DNA of 28,717 nt. Source: DATAVK01 sp036267755 (GTDB taxonomy: Bacteria > Actinomycetota > Actinomycetes > JAFAQI01). The stretch covers positions 1-28,717 of the forward strand of contig DATAVK010000115.1 in assembly GCA_036267755.1 (NCBI GenBank). Reading direction: 5' to 3'. Of this stretch, positions 6,472-14,434 are shown in pieces (position 1 is the first letter of the stretch; every line of letters starts with the position of its first letter). The position numbers and the translations under genes were made by a program. The notes beneath the pieces are model-generated. The model searched no databases. It had not been told where the DNA came from and was given only the letters and a program-made list of their open reading frames with translations.

Positions 6472-6916
6472 CCAGGATTCCGGCCCAGCGTGGCCCGACG
6501 CCGGTCAGCGTCACCGTGCGAGTCTCGTCGGCGTCGGTCGGCGGCCGACGGATCTGGATCTCCAGCCGATCGCCCGACAGTCCCTCTACCAGGCCCTCGC
6601 CCCACTCGACGACGGTGACCGACTCGTCGAGCGAGGCATCGAGGTCGAGATCGTCGACCTCAAGCGTCGCGCCGAGCCGATAGGCGTCCACATGCACGAG
6701 TGGCAGCCGCCCGTCACGGTGCACCCGCGCGATGACGAAGGTCGGTGACGTAATCGCGGAGCGCATCCCCAAGCCGGCGCCGATGCCCTGCACCAACGTC
6801 GTCTTCCCCGCGCCGAGGTCACCGTCGAGCAGCACCAGGTCGCCCTGCTGGAGTACGCCCGCGATCCGCTCCCCCAGGTCGCGCATCAGCTCCGGGGTCG
6901 CCACCTCGAGCCTCAT
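6449..6916 (-). CDS. tsaE: tRNA threonylcarbamoyladenosine biosynthesis ATPase TsaE
   Basis: A 155-residue P-loop ATPase that drives turnover of the TsaB-TsaD complex in t6A synthesis. The Walker A motif is GDLGAGKTT (32-40). It is followed by the TsaE-typical TSPTFVIARVH (57-66), LVHVDAYRL (73-81) and VTVVEWGEGL (100-109). The start MRLEVATPELMRDLG matches the family; its ATG overlaps the stop of the uracil-DNA glycosylase gene (ATGA, 6913-6916), and a longer reading into that gene is rejected. In many actinobacteria tsaE is directly followed by tsaB; here about 2.2 kb with a zinc-finger gene and two opposite-strand PH genes intervene. Confidence 0.97.
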   Translation of the reverse strand: MRLEVATPELMRDLGERIAGVLQQGDLVLLDGDLGAGKTTLVQGIGAGLGMRSAITSPTFVIARVHRDGRLPLVHVDAYRLGATLEVDDLDLDASLDESVTVVEWGEGLVEGLSGDRLEIQIRRPPTDADETRTVTLTGVGPRWAGILDADGPLS

Positions 6917-7527
6917 GCCAGGGCACCGGCCAGCAACCGGAGATCCTCTTCCAGCGCCGCCCGCGGCATCCCCCGCGGCCCGAACCGGATCGCAGCCGAG
7001 GGGTGGTACGTCGCCACCAGGCGGCGGCCGCGCCAGGTATGCACCGTGCCGCGGACGTCGGCGAGCGTGAAACGCGCCCCGAGCGCCCAGGTCAGCGCGG
7101 TGCGCCCCAGCGTCAGGACGAAGGAGGGGTCGACCAGCTCGACCTGCCGGTCCAGCCACCCGACGCACCGCTGCGCCTCGACCCGCGTTGGGGTGCGGTT
7201 GGCCGGTGGCCGGCACTTGAGGACGTTGAGCACGGCCACGTCCGAGCGGCGTAGCCCGGCCTCGCCCATCAGCTCGTCGAGCAGCTGACCGGCCTTGCCG
7301 ATGAACGGCCGTCCGGCGGCGTCCTCCTGCGCCCCCGGTGCCTCACCGACGAGCAGCAACCGTGGCGCAGCCGGCAGGTCGCCGACGACCACGGTGTTCC
7401 GGGCGGCGACCAGCTCGGGACAGGCGGTGCACGAGCGGATGGCCGGGCTGAGCGACCCGATGTCGACGTACCCCGCAGCAGCGGCCCGGATCTGCAGTGC
7501 GGCCGGGTCGGTGACGGGACGGCTCAC
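6913..7527 (-). CDS. uracil-DNA glycosylase, family 4 type (4Fe-4S)
   Basis: A 204-residue member of the UDG superfamily with the iron-sulfur family layout. Motif 1 is GEAPGAQEDAAGRPFIGKAG (61-80), with Gly-Glu at the start as in family 4. The four candidate cluster cysteines are 33, 36, 105 and 121 (CTAC, LKCRPP, QRCVGW). The C-terminal DNA-binding motif is YHPSA (174-178). The family removes uracil from DNA as the first step of base-excision repair. The GTG at 7525-7527 overlaps the stop of the upstream hydrolase gene (GTGA), and its own stop overlaps the tsaE start. The placement within the alr-tsaE operon is likely co-expression rather than a shared pathway. Confidence 0.93.
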   Translation of the reverse strand: MSRPVTDPAALQIRAAAAGYVDIGSLSPAIRSCTACPELVAARNTVVVGDLPAAPRLLLVGEAPGAQEDAAGRPFIGKAGQLLDELMGEAGLRRSDVAVLNVLKCRPPANRTPTRVEAQRCVGWLDRQVELVDPSFVLTLGRTALTWALGARFTLADVRGTVHTWRGRRLVATYHPSAAIRFGPRGMPRAALEEDLRLLAGALA

Positions 7528-8600
7528 GACGCCGCGGCGCTGGGGGCGTCCTGGGCGGCGCGGTCCACCAGCCGTCGCAACGCGTCGTTCACCTCGTCGT
7601 GGCGGTCGATGATCGCCATGTGCCCGGCGCCCCGGATGATCAGCAGCTCCGCATCGGGCAGCGCCTCCGCCATGGTCTCGCTGTGCGAGACCGGCGTGAG
7701 CGAGTCGCGTTCTCCGCAGCAGATCAGGACCGGGATACCGCGGAGCACGTCGAGCGCGGCCAGCTTGTCGTGCGACAGGAAGGTGTCGAAGAACTCCGTC
7801 ATCACCTCGACCGAGGTGCCGGCGATCATCCGGGCCATGAAGGCGACCAGCGACGGCGGCGCATCCGGGCCGTACGACAGATAGCGGGTCGCGAGGAACT
7901 CCAGGTCCGTCCCGGCGCGACGACCGTTCTCGAGCAGGGCGGCACGGCGGTTGGCGGCGTGAACGACGCCTGGGACGACCGGCCGCAGTCCGCGGCCGAG
8001 CCAGCCAGGGAGCCCGAACAGGGTGTCGGCGAGCTTGCCGGACGACGTCGCCAGCAGGGCCACGCCGACGATCCGGTCACCGAACAGTTCGGGGTGCTGG
8101 TCGGCCAGCGCCAGGATCGTCATGCCACCCATCGAGTGTCCGACGAGGATGACCGGACCGTCCGGTACGACGACGTCCAGGACCGACATCAGGTCGTGGC
8201 CGAGCTGGTCGATCGTGGCGTGCTCGCTATCGGAGCGACCGGACGCACCATGGCTGCGCTGGTCGTAGAACACCAGCCGGCCGACACCGGTCAGGTCGCG
8301 ACGCTGGAAGTGCCAGCACTCCATCGACAGCGTGAACCCGTGCACGAACACCACGGTCAGCCCGGTGCCGGGGTCGTCCTCCGCTTCCACGTGCAGCCGG
8401 AGGCCGTCGGTCGCGGTGACCGGGATCGCACGGGTATGCCGCGCGCCCAGCGGCTCGTCGACGTAGGGGTCCGGCAGCCGCCGGGCTCGGCCGACCGCGC
8501 GCCCGACGGCCCGTCGCTCGGCTGCCACCGTCCCGACGACCGCAGCACCGACGAGCCCGGTGGCGAGCGCGGCGATGCCGAGCTTGCTGCGTCCACTCAC
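7524..8600 (-). CDS. alpha/beta hydrolase with N-terminal membrane anchor
   Basis: A 358-residue protein. Residues 7-27 are hydrophobic (LGIAALATGLVGAAVVGTVAA) followed by an Arg-rich stretch, so it is probably membrane-anchored or secreted. The hydrolase fold follows: VVFVHGFTLSMECW (83-96, oxyanion region with HG), the nucleophile elbow GHSMGG (Ser156), the acid Asp in CGERDSLTP (Asp299) and the catalytic His in GAGHMAI (His327). The substrate is unknown. An alpha/beta hydrolase directly after alr is a recurring actinobacterial arrangement. The GTG start overlaps the alr stop (8597-8600), and its own stop overlaps the next gene. Confidence 0.93.
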   Translation of the reverse strand: MSGRSKLGIAALATGLVGAAVVGTVAAERRAVGRAVGRARRLPDPYVDEPLGARHTRAIPVTATDGLRLHVEAEDDPGTGLTVVFVHGFTLSMECWHFQRRDLTGVGRLVFYDQRSHGASGRSDSEHATIDQLGHDLMSVLDVVVPDGPVILVGHSMGGMTILALADQHPELFGDRIVGVALLATSSGKLADTLFGLPGWLGRGLRPVVPGVVHAANRRAALLENGRRAGTDLEFLATRYLSYGPDAPPSLVAFMARMIAGTSVEVMTEFFDTFLSHDKLAALDVLRGIPVLICCGERDSLTPVSHSETMAEALPDAELLIIRGAGHMAIIDRHDEVNDALRRLVDRAAQDAPSAAAS

Positions 8601-9724
8601 GGCGTGATCTGGTGGATCCGCGGGACCCGCGCCCCGACCCGCGTCACAATCTCGTAGTTGATGGTGCCGATGGCGTTCGCCCAGTCCGCTGCCGTGGGCT
8701 CGCCGTGGTCACCGGGGCCGAAGAGCACCACCTCGTCGCCTTCATGGACGACGTCGTCCCCCACGTCGACGACGAACTGGTCCATGCAGACGCTGCCGGC
8801 GATGCGGCGGCGACGGCCGGCGACGAGAACTTCACCCACGTTGGTGAGATGGCGAGGCACCCCGTCGGCGTACCCCAACGGGACCAAGGCCAACGTGGTC
8901 TGCCGCTCGGTGATGTAGCGGTGCCCGTAGGACACCCCCTGGCCGGGCGGCACGCGCTTGGCCAGCACCACCTGGCTGGTCAGCGTCATCGCCGGCCGCA
9001 GCCCGAGGTCGGACGGGGTCCCCACCGCAGGCCCCGGTGAAAGGCCGTAGATCGCGATGCCCGGCCGGACCAGGTCCAGATGGGCGCCGGGGAGCGCCAG
9101 GGTGGCCGCCGAGTTGGCCAGGTGCCGGACCTGCGGGTCGAGCCCGGCCTCGGTGGCGACGCTCACCGCGTGGGAGAACGCGCGCTGTTGGCGCTGGATC
9201 GTCGGGTGGGTCGGCTCGTCTGCGTAGGCAAGGTGCGACCAGACCCCGATCACCTGGATCGTGCCGTCCGACACCGCCTTCGCGGCGGCCTCGACGAGAT
9301 CGGGCCAGTCCTGGCGCGTTGCCCCGCCACGTCCCAGACCGGTGTCGGCCTTGAGATGGATCCGGGCCGGGCGGCCGTGGGCCGTCGCGGCTGCCGTCGC
9401 ACGCTCGAGTGCCCAGGTCGCGCTCACGCTCACGTCGACGTTGCCCGCCACCAGCGCGGTCCAGTCGTCGTCAGGTGCGAGGAGCCAGGCCAGGACGGGT
9501 ACGTCGATCCCCGCGGCCCGCAGCCCGAGCGCCTCCTCGGCGGACGTCACACCGAGCCAGGTCGCTCCACCGGCCAGCGCGGACCTGGCCGAGGGCACCA
9601 TGCCGTGCCCGTAGCCGTCCGCCTTGACGACGGCCATCAGCTCCGCGGTGGGGGCGTAGCCCCGCAGCACCGCGACGTTGTCGCGGATCGCGTCGAGGTC
9701 GATCCGGGCGACCGAAACAGCCAT
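8597..9724 (-). CDS. alr: alanine racemase Alr
   Basis: A 375-residue PLP enzyme that makes D-alanine for peptidoglycan. The PLP lysine is in AVVKADGYGHG (Lys34), in the family position of a fold-type III barrel. The second catalytic residue, a tyrosine, is in GVSYGHRY (about Tyr266). Other conserved parts are HLKADTGLGRGG (123-134), GVWSHLAYAD (160-169) and VCMDQF near the C-terminus. The ATG at 9722-9724 starts MAVSVARIDLDAIRDN, as expected; the upstream extension is rejected. No clear ribosome binding site precedes it. It heads a run of overlapping genes through to the TraR-like gene and is divergent from the DivIVA-like gene. Confidence 0.97.
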   Translation of the reverse strand: MAVSVARIDLDAIRDNVAVLRGYAPTAELMAVVKADGYGHGMVPSARSALAGGATWLGVTSAEEALGLRAAGIDVPVLAWLLAPDDDWTALVAGNVDVSVSATWALERATAAATAHGRPARIHLKADTGLGRGGATRQDWPDLVEAAAKAVSDGTIQVIGVWSHLAYADEPTHPTIQRQQRAFSHAVSVATEAGLDPQVRHLANSAATLALPGAHLDLVRPGIAIYGLSPGPAVGTPSDLGLRPAMTLTSQVVLAKRVPPGQGVSYGHRYITERQTTLALVPLGYADGVPRHLTNVGEVLVAGRRRRIAGSVCMDQFVVDVGDDVVHEGDEVVLFGPGDHGEPTAADWANAIGTINYEIVTRVGARVPRIHQITP

Positions 9725-9833
9725 ATCGGCATTGTGTCGCACTCCAGACGGTCGGTTCCGGCCGGCGGACGGCTCAGCGGCGCCTCGGCGTGGCATCTCG
9801 TGTGGCATGCGTCCCATTAGTCACACTGATCAC

Positions 9834-10688
9834 ATGACTGATCACGCCGTCGAGACCCCCACCATCTCCGTCCTGGATGTCGATCAGGCCGCAGCGGACG
9901 GTGGCGGCGTCCCGCTGTTCGCGGTGACCTTCCGCGGCTACGACCGGTACGAGGTCGAGCAGCACTTGGCCGAGCTCGATCTGCGGATCAACGAGATCGC
10001 CGCGGACCGGGACGCGGGCATCCGCGAGCTCGTCGAGGCCCGGACCCAGCTCGCGGCAGTCGATGCCGCCGAGGCGGTTGCGGGGTACCCGTCGTACAAA
10101 GCGATGGGTGAGCGGATCGCCCGGATCTTCGCGATTGCCGAGGAAGAGGTCGCCGCACTCAAGGCGACCGCGAACCTCGAGGTCGGCCGGGCCCAGCACG
10201 AGGCGGAGCGGGTGATGGCTGCCGCGACCGAGGAGCGGCAGCGGATCCTGGACGACGCTCATGAGTCGGTCCAGCAGATGAAGGCCGAGGCGCAGCGCGA
10301 GATCGCCGAGGCGGACGCGCAGGTCGCGCGGGCCCGGGCCCGCGCCGAGGACGCCGCGGCAGCCCAGCTCGCCGAGCTCGACCGCCGACTGGAAGCGCGC
10401 GAGATCGCGTGCCAGGAGCGGTTGGAAGCCCGGGAGACCACCGCGCGCGAGCGGCTCACCGAGGTGATGCGGGAGTACGACGACGTCTCCGGGCGACTGC
10501 GCCAGATCGCGGCGCAGATCAGCGTGGTCGACGAGGTGCCGGTAGCGGACCTCCCCGAGCACCACCAACACCATCACCACCCGGCGATGACAGAGAGCCC
10601 GCCGATCGAGCCCGACGAACCAGCGACAGCCGCCGAGGCTCCGACCGAGACAACCGAGCCGAGCGAGCTCTTCGACCAGGAGGACTAG
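9834..10688 (+). CDS. DivIVA-domain coiled-coil protein
   Basis: A 284-residue protein. Residues about 25-52 (LFAVTFRGYDRYEVEQHLAELDLRI) match the DivIVA N-terminal pattern, in which a GYD turn is followed by a helix that helps membrane binding in Wag31/DivIVA proteins. Most of the rest, about 53-225, is a long Ala/Glu/Arg-rich coiled coil (RIFAIAEEEVAALKATANLEV ... EAQREIAEADAQVARARARAEDA). The end is a His-rich patch (EHHQHHHHPAM) and an acidic Pro/Thr-rich tail. It could scaffold polar growth or division. The ATG at 9834 is chosen; an in-frame ATG at 9807 would add nine residues. It shares stop-codon bases with the convergent gene. Confidence 0.82.
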   Translation: MTDHAVETPTISVLDVDQAAADGGGVPLFAVTFRGYDRYEVEQHLAELDLRINEIAADRDAGIRELVEARTQLAAVDAAEAVAGYPSYKAMGERIARIFAIAEEEVAALKATANLEVGRAQHEAERVMAAATEERQRILDDAHESVQQMKAEAQREIAEADAQVARARARAEDAAAAQLAELDRRLEAREIACQERLEARETTARERLTEVMREYDDVSGRLRQIAAQISVVDEVPVADLPEHHQHHHHPAMTESPPIEPDEPATAAEAPTETTEPSELFDQED

Positions 10689-12178
10689 CGGCCGCGGTCC
10701 CCCCACTCGGTCGACCGCACGGCCCGGATCGCGGCCGGCACCTGCTCAGCGATCTGAGCGGCGACGATGGGGGCCGGCGGCGAGCCGCTCGCGATCAGGC
10801 CCGCGAGGCCATGCAGGAAGGCGCCCGCCGATCCGGCGTCGAGCGCACTCAGCCCGGCCGCGAGCAAGGCGCCACAGATCCCCGACAGCGTGTCGCCGCT
10901 GCCGGCGGTGGCGAGGTACGCCGTCGACGCCGAGTTGACCCGGACCGCACCGGTCGGGTCGGCCACCAGCGTCGTGGTCCCCTTGAGCAGGATGGTCACG
11001 CCGAGGGCGTCCACGGCGCGACGGACGTGATCGAGGCGGTGGGCCTCCACGTCGGCCCGGTCCACACCCATGAGCCGGGCGAACTCCCCCGCGTGCGGCG
11101 TCAGCAGGGTCGGCGCGCGGCGGTCGGTCAGGACCGAGCGGTGATCGCCGAGCCAGGTGACCGCGTCCGCGTCGACGAGCACCGGAACGTCGGTGGCGAG
11201 GACGGCCTTGACGACATCACCTGCGGCGTCGTCGGTCCCCAGACCGGAGCCGACGACCCAGGCCTGGACCCGTCCCGCGGCCACCACACCGGCACCGTCG
11301 CCCGGCTGGATGACGGTGATCACGGCCTCGGGCCAGCGGTGCCGGACGATCTCGGCCGGGTGGGCCACCCCGGCGTAGCGGACCATCCCGGCGCCGGCGG
11401 CGAGCGCACCCCCCACGGCGAGCTGTGCGGCTCCGGTGTAGGCGTCGCTCCCGGCCACGACTCCCACCACGCCACGGCGGTACTTGTCGGTCTCGCCATG
11501 GGGTTCTGGCAGCAGGTCGGCGACGTCGTCGGCGTCGAGCAGGGTCACCGACGCGGGCGGCAAATCGAGCCCGATGTCGACGGTCTCGACCCGGCCGGCC
11601 TGCTCGGCGCCAGGTGAGATGACGAGCCCGGCCTTGAGGGCCCCGAAGGTGACGGTCACGTCAGCACGCACCGCCTCGCCCGCGACGGCACCGGTCGAGG
11701 CGTCCACCCCGCTCGGTACGTCGACAGCGACCACCAGCGCCGGCGAGTCGGCCACCAGCCCGGCCAGCCGCGCCATCGGCGCACGGAGCTCTCCGGTCGC
11801 GCCGATGCCGACCATGCCGTCGACGACGAGATCGGCCTGCGCGATCAGGGCCGCGGAGCGCTCGTCAGCGGCCGACCTGCTCCGGCCGCCTGCGTCGAGG
11901 AATGCCGCCAGAGCATCGTCAAGTGCGTCGCCGACGAGCAGCGCATCGACCCGAGCGCCGCGTCGGGCCAGCCGAGCACCGGCGTACAGCGCGTCTCCGC
12001 CGTTGCCGCCAGAGCCGACCAGCAGCACGACCCGGGAGCCGTAGACACCCTCGAGAAGCGAGGCGCAGCGGCGTGCCAGCGCGCTCGCCGCCCGCTGCAT
12101 CAACGCGCCCGTGGGTAGCGCCGCCAACAGCGGCGCTTCCGCGGCCCGAACCTGGGCGGCGTCGTAGGCCCGTCTCAC
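10685..12178 (-). CDS. nnr: bifunctional NAD(P)HX epimerase / ADP-dependent dehydratase
   Basis: A 497-residue two-domain protein that repairs hydrated NAD(P)H. The N-terminal half (about 1-215, YjeF_N) contains VVLLVGSGGNGGDALYAGARLARRG, the epimerase cofactor-binding loop, and VVAVDVPSGVDASTGAV. The C-terminal half (about 230-497, CARKD ribokinase-like) contains YRRGVVGVVAGSDAYTGAA, LTPHAGEFARLMG and the catalytic AGSGDTLSGI (425-434). Both activities act on S- and R-NAD(P)HX made by heat or by GAPDH. The GTG start overlaps the acpS stop (GTGA, 12175-12178). The stop shares a CTAG with the opposite-strand gene. Confidence 0.96.
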   Translation of the reverse strand: MRRAYDAAQVRAAEAPLLAALPTGALMQRAASALARRCASLLEGVYGSRVVLLVGSGGNGGDALYAGARLARRGARVDALLVGDALDDALAAFLDAGGRSRSAADERSAALIAQADLVVDGMVGIGATGELRAPMARLAGLVADSPALVVAVDVPSGVDASTGAVAGEAVRADVTVTFGALKAGLVISPGAEQAGRVETVDIGLDLPPASVTLLDADDVADLLPEPHGETDKYRRGVVGVVAGSDAYTGAAQLAVGGALAAGAGMVRYAGVAHPAEIVRHRWPEAVITVIQPGDGAGVVAAGRVQAWVVGSGLGTDDAAGDVVKAVLATDVPVLVDADAVTWLGDHRSVLTDRRAPTLLTPHAGEFARLMGVDRADVEAHRLDHVRRAVDALGVTILLKGTTTLVADPTGAVRVNSASTAYLATAGSGDTLSGICGALLAAGLSALDAGSAGAFLHGLAGLIASGSPPAPIVAAQIAEQVPAAIRAVRSTEWGDRGR

Positions 12179-12525
12179 GACTCCGCCACCACCATCGCGA
12201 TGGCCGTACCCGCATCGTGGCTGAGTGACAGGTGCCAGCGCTCGACACCCTGCGCGGTCGCGGCGGCCGCCACCGTGCCCGTTACCTCGAGCACCGGCCG
12301 CCCGCCCGGGTCCCGGCGTACCTCGACGTCGTGCCAGTCGAGTCCGACCGGGGCGCCGAGCACCTTCGCGACCGCCTCCTTGGCGGCGAACGTGGCCGCC
12401 AGTGACTCGGGCGAGGCGTCGCGCTCGGCGTCGGTGAACAGCCGCGTGGCCAGATGGGGGGTGCGCTGCAGCGAGGTCGCGAACCGCGACAGGTCGACCA
12501 CGTCGACGCCGATCCCGACGATCAC
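12175..12525 (-). CDS. acpS: holo-[acyl-carrier-protein] synthase AcpS
   Basis: A 116-residue phosphopantetheinyl transferase that transfers the 4'-phosphopantetheine arm of CoA to acyl carrier protein. The Mg-binding Asp is in IVGIGVDVVDLSRF (Asp8), and the second motif is TFAAKEAVAKVLG (Glu50, Lys54). The C-terminal HLSLSHDAGTAIAMVV is also typical. The length is that of the family. The GTG start at 12523-12525 lies 12 bases after the glmS stop, with no clear ribosome binding site. It overlaps the downstream nnr gene by four bases; acpS next to nnr is a common actinobacterial pair. Confidence 0.96.
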   Translation of the reverse strand: MIVGIGVDVVDLSRFATSLQRTPHLATRLFTDAERDASPESLAATFAAKEAVAKVLGAPVGLDWHDVEVRRDPGGRPVLEVTGTVAAAATAQGVERWHLSLSHDAGTAIAMVVAES

Positions 12526-12537
12526 CGGGTCAGTGAC

Positions 12538-14382
12538 TCACTCGACCGTGACGCTCTTCGCCAGGTTGCGCGGCTGATCGATGTCCAGCCCGCGTGCCAT
12601 GGCGAACTCCGCGCTGAGCACCTGCATCGGTACCAGGGTGAGCAGCGGGGACAGCAATGACTTGGTGTCCGGGATCCGGATCAGGTCGTCGGCATGCGCG
12701 ACGACGGACTCGTCGCCGTCGGTAGCGATCACGATGGTCCGCGCCCCACGCGCCCGCACCTCTTGGACGTTGGTGATGAGCTTCGGGGTGAGGATGTGCC
12801 GCGGTGCGAGGACCACGACCGGGGTGCCCTTGTCGATCAGCGCGATCGGGCCGTGCTTGATCTCCCCGGCCGGGTAGCCCTCTGCCGAGACGTAGGCGAG
12901 CTCCTTGAGCTTGAGCGCGCCCTCGAGCGCCATCGGGTACCCGACGTGCCGGCCGAGGAACAGCACCCGTTCGTTGTCTGAGATCTCGCGCGCCACCTTC
13001 CGCACCGAGTCCATCCGGGCGAGCACCTCAGCGATCAGGACCGGCGTCGCTTCCAGGTCACTGAAATGCGAGCGGATCTCGTCGCCGTCGCGGTAGCCGC
13101 GCAGCTGAGCCAGGTAGAGCCCGACCAGGTACATCGCCACCAGCTGGGTCATCACGGATTTGGTCGAGGCGACGGCGACCTCCGGCCCGCTTCGGGTATA
13201 GAACGCGGCGTCGCTCTCCCGCGCGATCGAGGCGCCGACGGTGTTGGTGACGGCCAGCACCCAGGCCCGCTGCCGCCGGGCGTGGCGAACCGCCTCGAGG
13301 GTGTCGGCGGTCTCACCGCTCTGGCTGATCGCGATCACCAGGGTGTTGCGGTCCAGCACCGGGTCGCGGTAGCGGAACTCGCTCGCGATCTCCACCTGGA
13401 CAGGTAGCCGGGCCCAGCGCTCGATGGCGTACTTGCCGACCATCGCGGAGTGGTACGACGAGCCGCAGGCCACGATGAAGACCTGGCTGAAGCCCTGGAT
13501 GTCCTCGTCGCTCATCGCCAGCTCGTCGAGCACCAGCCTGCCGTCCGGGTCGATCCGACCGCCGAGGGTCTCCCGCACCGCCTCCGGCTGCTCCTCGATC
13601 TCCTTGAGCATGAAGTAGTCGTAACCGGCCTTCTCGGCGGCGGCGGTGTCCCAGTCGACGTGGAACTCATCCCCGGCCACCTCGACCCCGTTGAGGTCGG
13701 TGATCCGCACCCCCTCGCGGCGCAGCTCGACGATGTTGTCCTGGTCGATCGCGATCGCCTGCCGGGTATGGGCGATAAAGGCAGTGACGTCGCTGGCGAG
13801 GAAGTTCTCACCCGTACCGCGCCCGACGACCAGCGGCAGGTTGCGCCGAGCCCCGACCACGACGTCCGGTGAATCCCGGTGGGCGACGACGAGGACGAAC
13901 GAGCCGTCGAGCTGGCGGCACACCGACCGGACTGCCGCGGCAAGGTCGCCCTCGTAGGCCTCCTCGATCAGGTGCGCGACGGCCTCGGTGTCGGTGTCGG
14001 AGGTCAGGACATGATCGCGGCGCTCCAGTGCCTCGCGCAGCTCGACGTAGTTCTCCAGTGTCCCGTTGTGCACGACCGCGACCGCGCCGTAGCAGTCGAC
14101 GTGCGGGTGGGCGTTCTGGTCGTTGGGGGCGCCGTGGGTAGCCCAGCGGGTGTGCCCGATCCCCAGGGTTCCTCGGCGTACCGGGTCACCCTGGTCGGCG
14201 TGCTCGGCCAGCGCGTCCTCGAGGTTGGCCAGTTTGCCGGCGCGACGGACCACGGTGAGCGACGAGCCGTCGCGGATGGCGACACCGGCCGAGTCGTAGC
14301 CGCGGTACTCCAGGCGCTTCAGGCCGCCCATGATGACGTCGAGCGCGGGCTGCTCCCCGACGTACCCCACGATCCCGCACAC
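12538..14382 (-). CDS. glmS: glutamine--fructose-6-phosphate aminotransferase (isomerizing) GlmS
   Basis: A 614-residue enzyme making glucosamine-6-phosphate, the first step of UDP-GlcNAc synthesis. The class II glutaminase nucleophile is Cys2 (MCGIVGYVG), and KRLEYRGYDSAGVA and HTRWATHG follow. Two SIS sugar-isomerase domains follow; examples are VACGSSYHSA, AISQSGETADTLEA, ASTKSVMTQ and the C-terminal KHGPIALI. It ends DQPRNLAKSVTVE, the usual GlmS end. The GTG at 14380-14382 has no ribosome binding site but a TANNNT hexamer exactly 7 bases upstream. glmM lies two genes upstream in the same direction, so two consecutive steps of the pathway are encoded together. Confidence 0.98.
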   Translation of the reverse strand: MCGIVGYVGEQPALDVIMGGLKRLEYRGYDSAGVAIRDGSSLTVVRRAGKLANLEDALAEHADQGDPVRRGTLGIGHTRWATHGAPNDQNAHPHVDCYGAVAVVHNGTLENYVELREALERRDHVLTSDTDTEAVAHLIEEAYEGDLAAAVRSVCRQLDGSFVLVVAHRDSPDVVVGARRNLPLVVGRGTGENFLASDVTAFIAHTRQAIAIDQDNIVELRREGVRITDLNGVEVAGDEFHVDWDTAAAEKAGYDYFMLKEIEEQPEAVRETLGGRIDPDGRLVLDELAMSDEDIQGFSQVFIVACGSSYHSAMVGKYAIERWARLPVQVEIASEFRYRDPVLDRNTLVIAISQSGETADTLEAVRHARRQRAWVLAVTNTVGASIARESDAAFYTRSGPEVAVASTKSVMTQLVAMYLVGLYLAQLRGYRDGDEIRSHFSDLEATPVLIAEVLARMDSVRKVAREISDNERVLFLGRHVGYPMALEGALKLKELAYVSAEGYPAGEIKHGPIALIDKGTPVVVLAPRHILTPKLITNVQEVRARGARTIVIATDGDESVVAHADDLIRIPDTKSLLSPLLTLVPMQVLSAEFAMARGLDIDQPRNLAKSVTVE

Positions 14383-14389
14383 ACCTTGC

Positions 14390-14395
14390 AGGGTA
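14390..14395 (-). promoter_or_regulatory. predicted -10 of a leaderless glmS transcript
   Basis: TACCCT on the minus strand fits TANNNT and ends exactly 7 bases before the GTG start of glmS. No Shine-Dalgarno is visible, and no clear -35 was found. The 52-base gap to the upstream gene leaves room for an internal promoter. Confidence 0.5.
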
Positions 14396-14434
14396 CGCGG
14401 CGGCCGGGCTCCGGCCCCGATCCGACGCTGCGAG

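Noticed and set aside
9731..9736. CACAAT (minus strand) six bases before the alr ATG as a possible leaderless -10
   Set aside because: The first base does not fit TANNNT and no -35 was found; left as unsupported although the spacing is suggestive.
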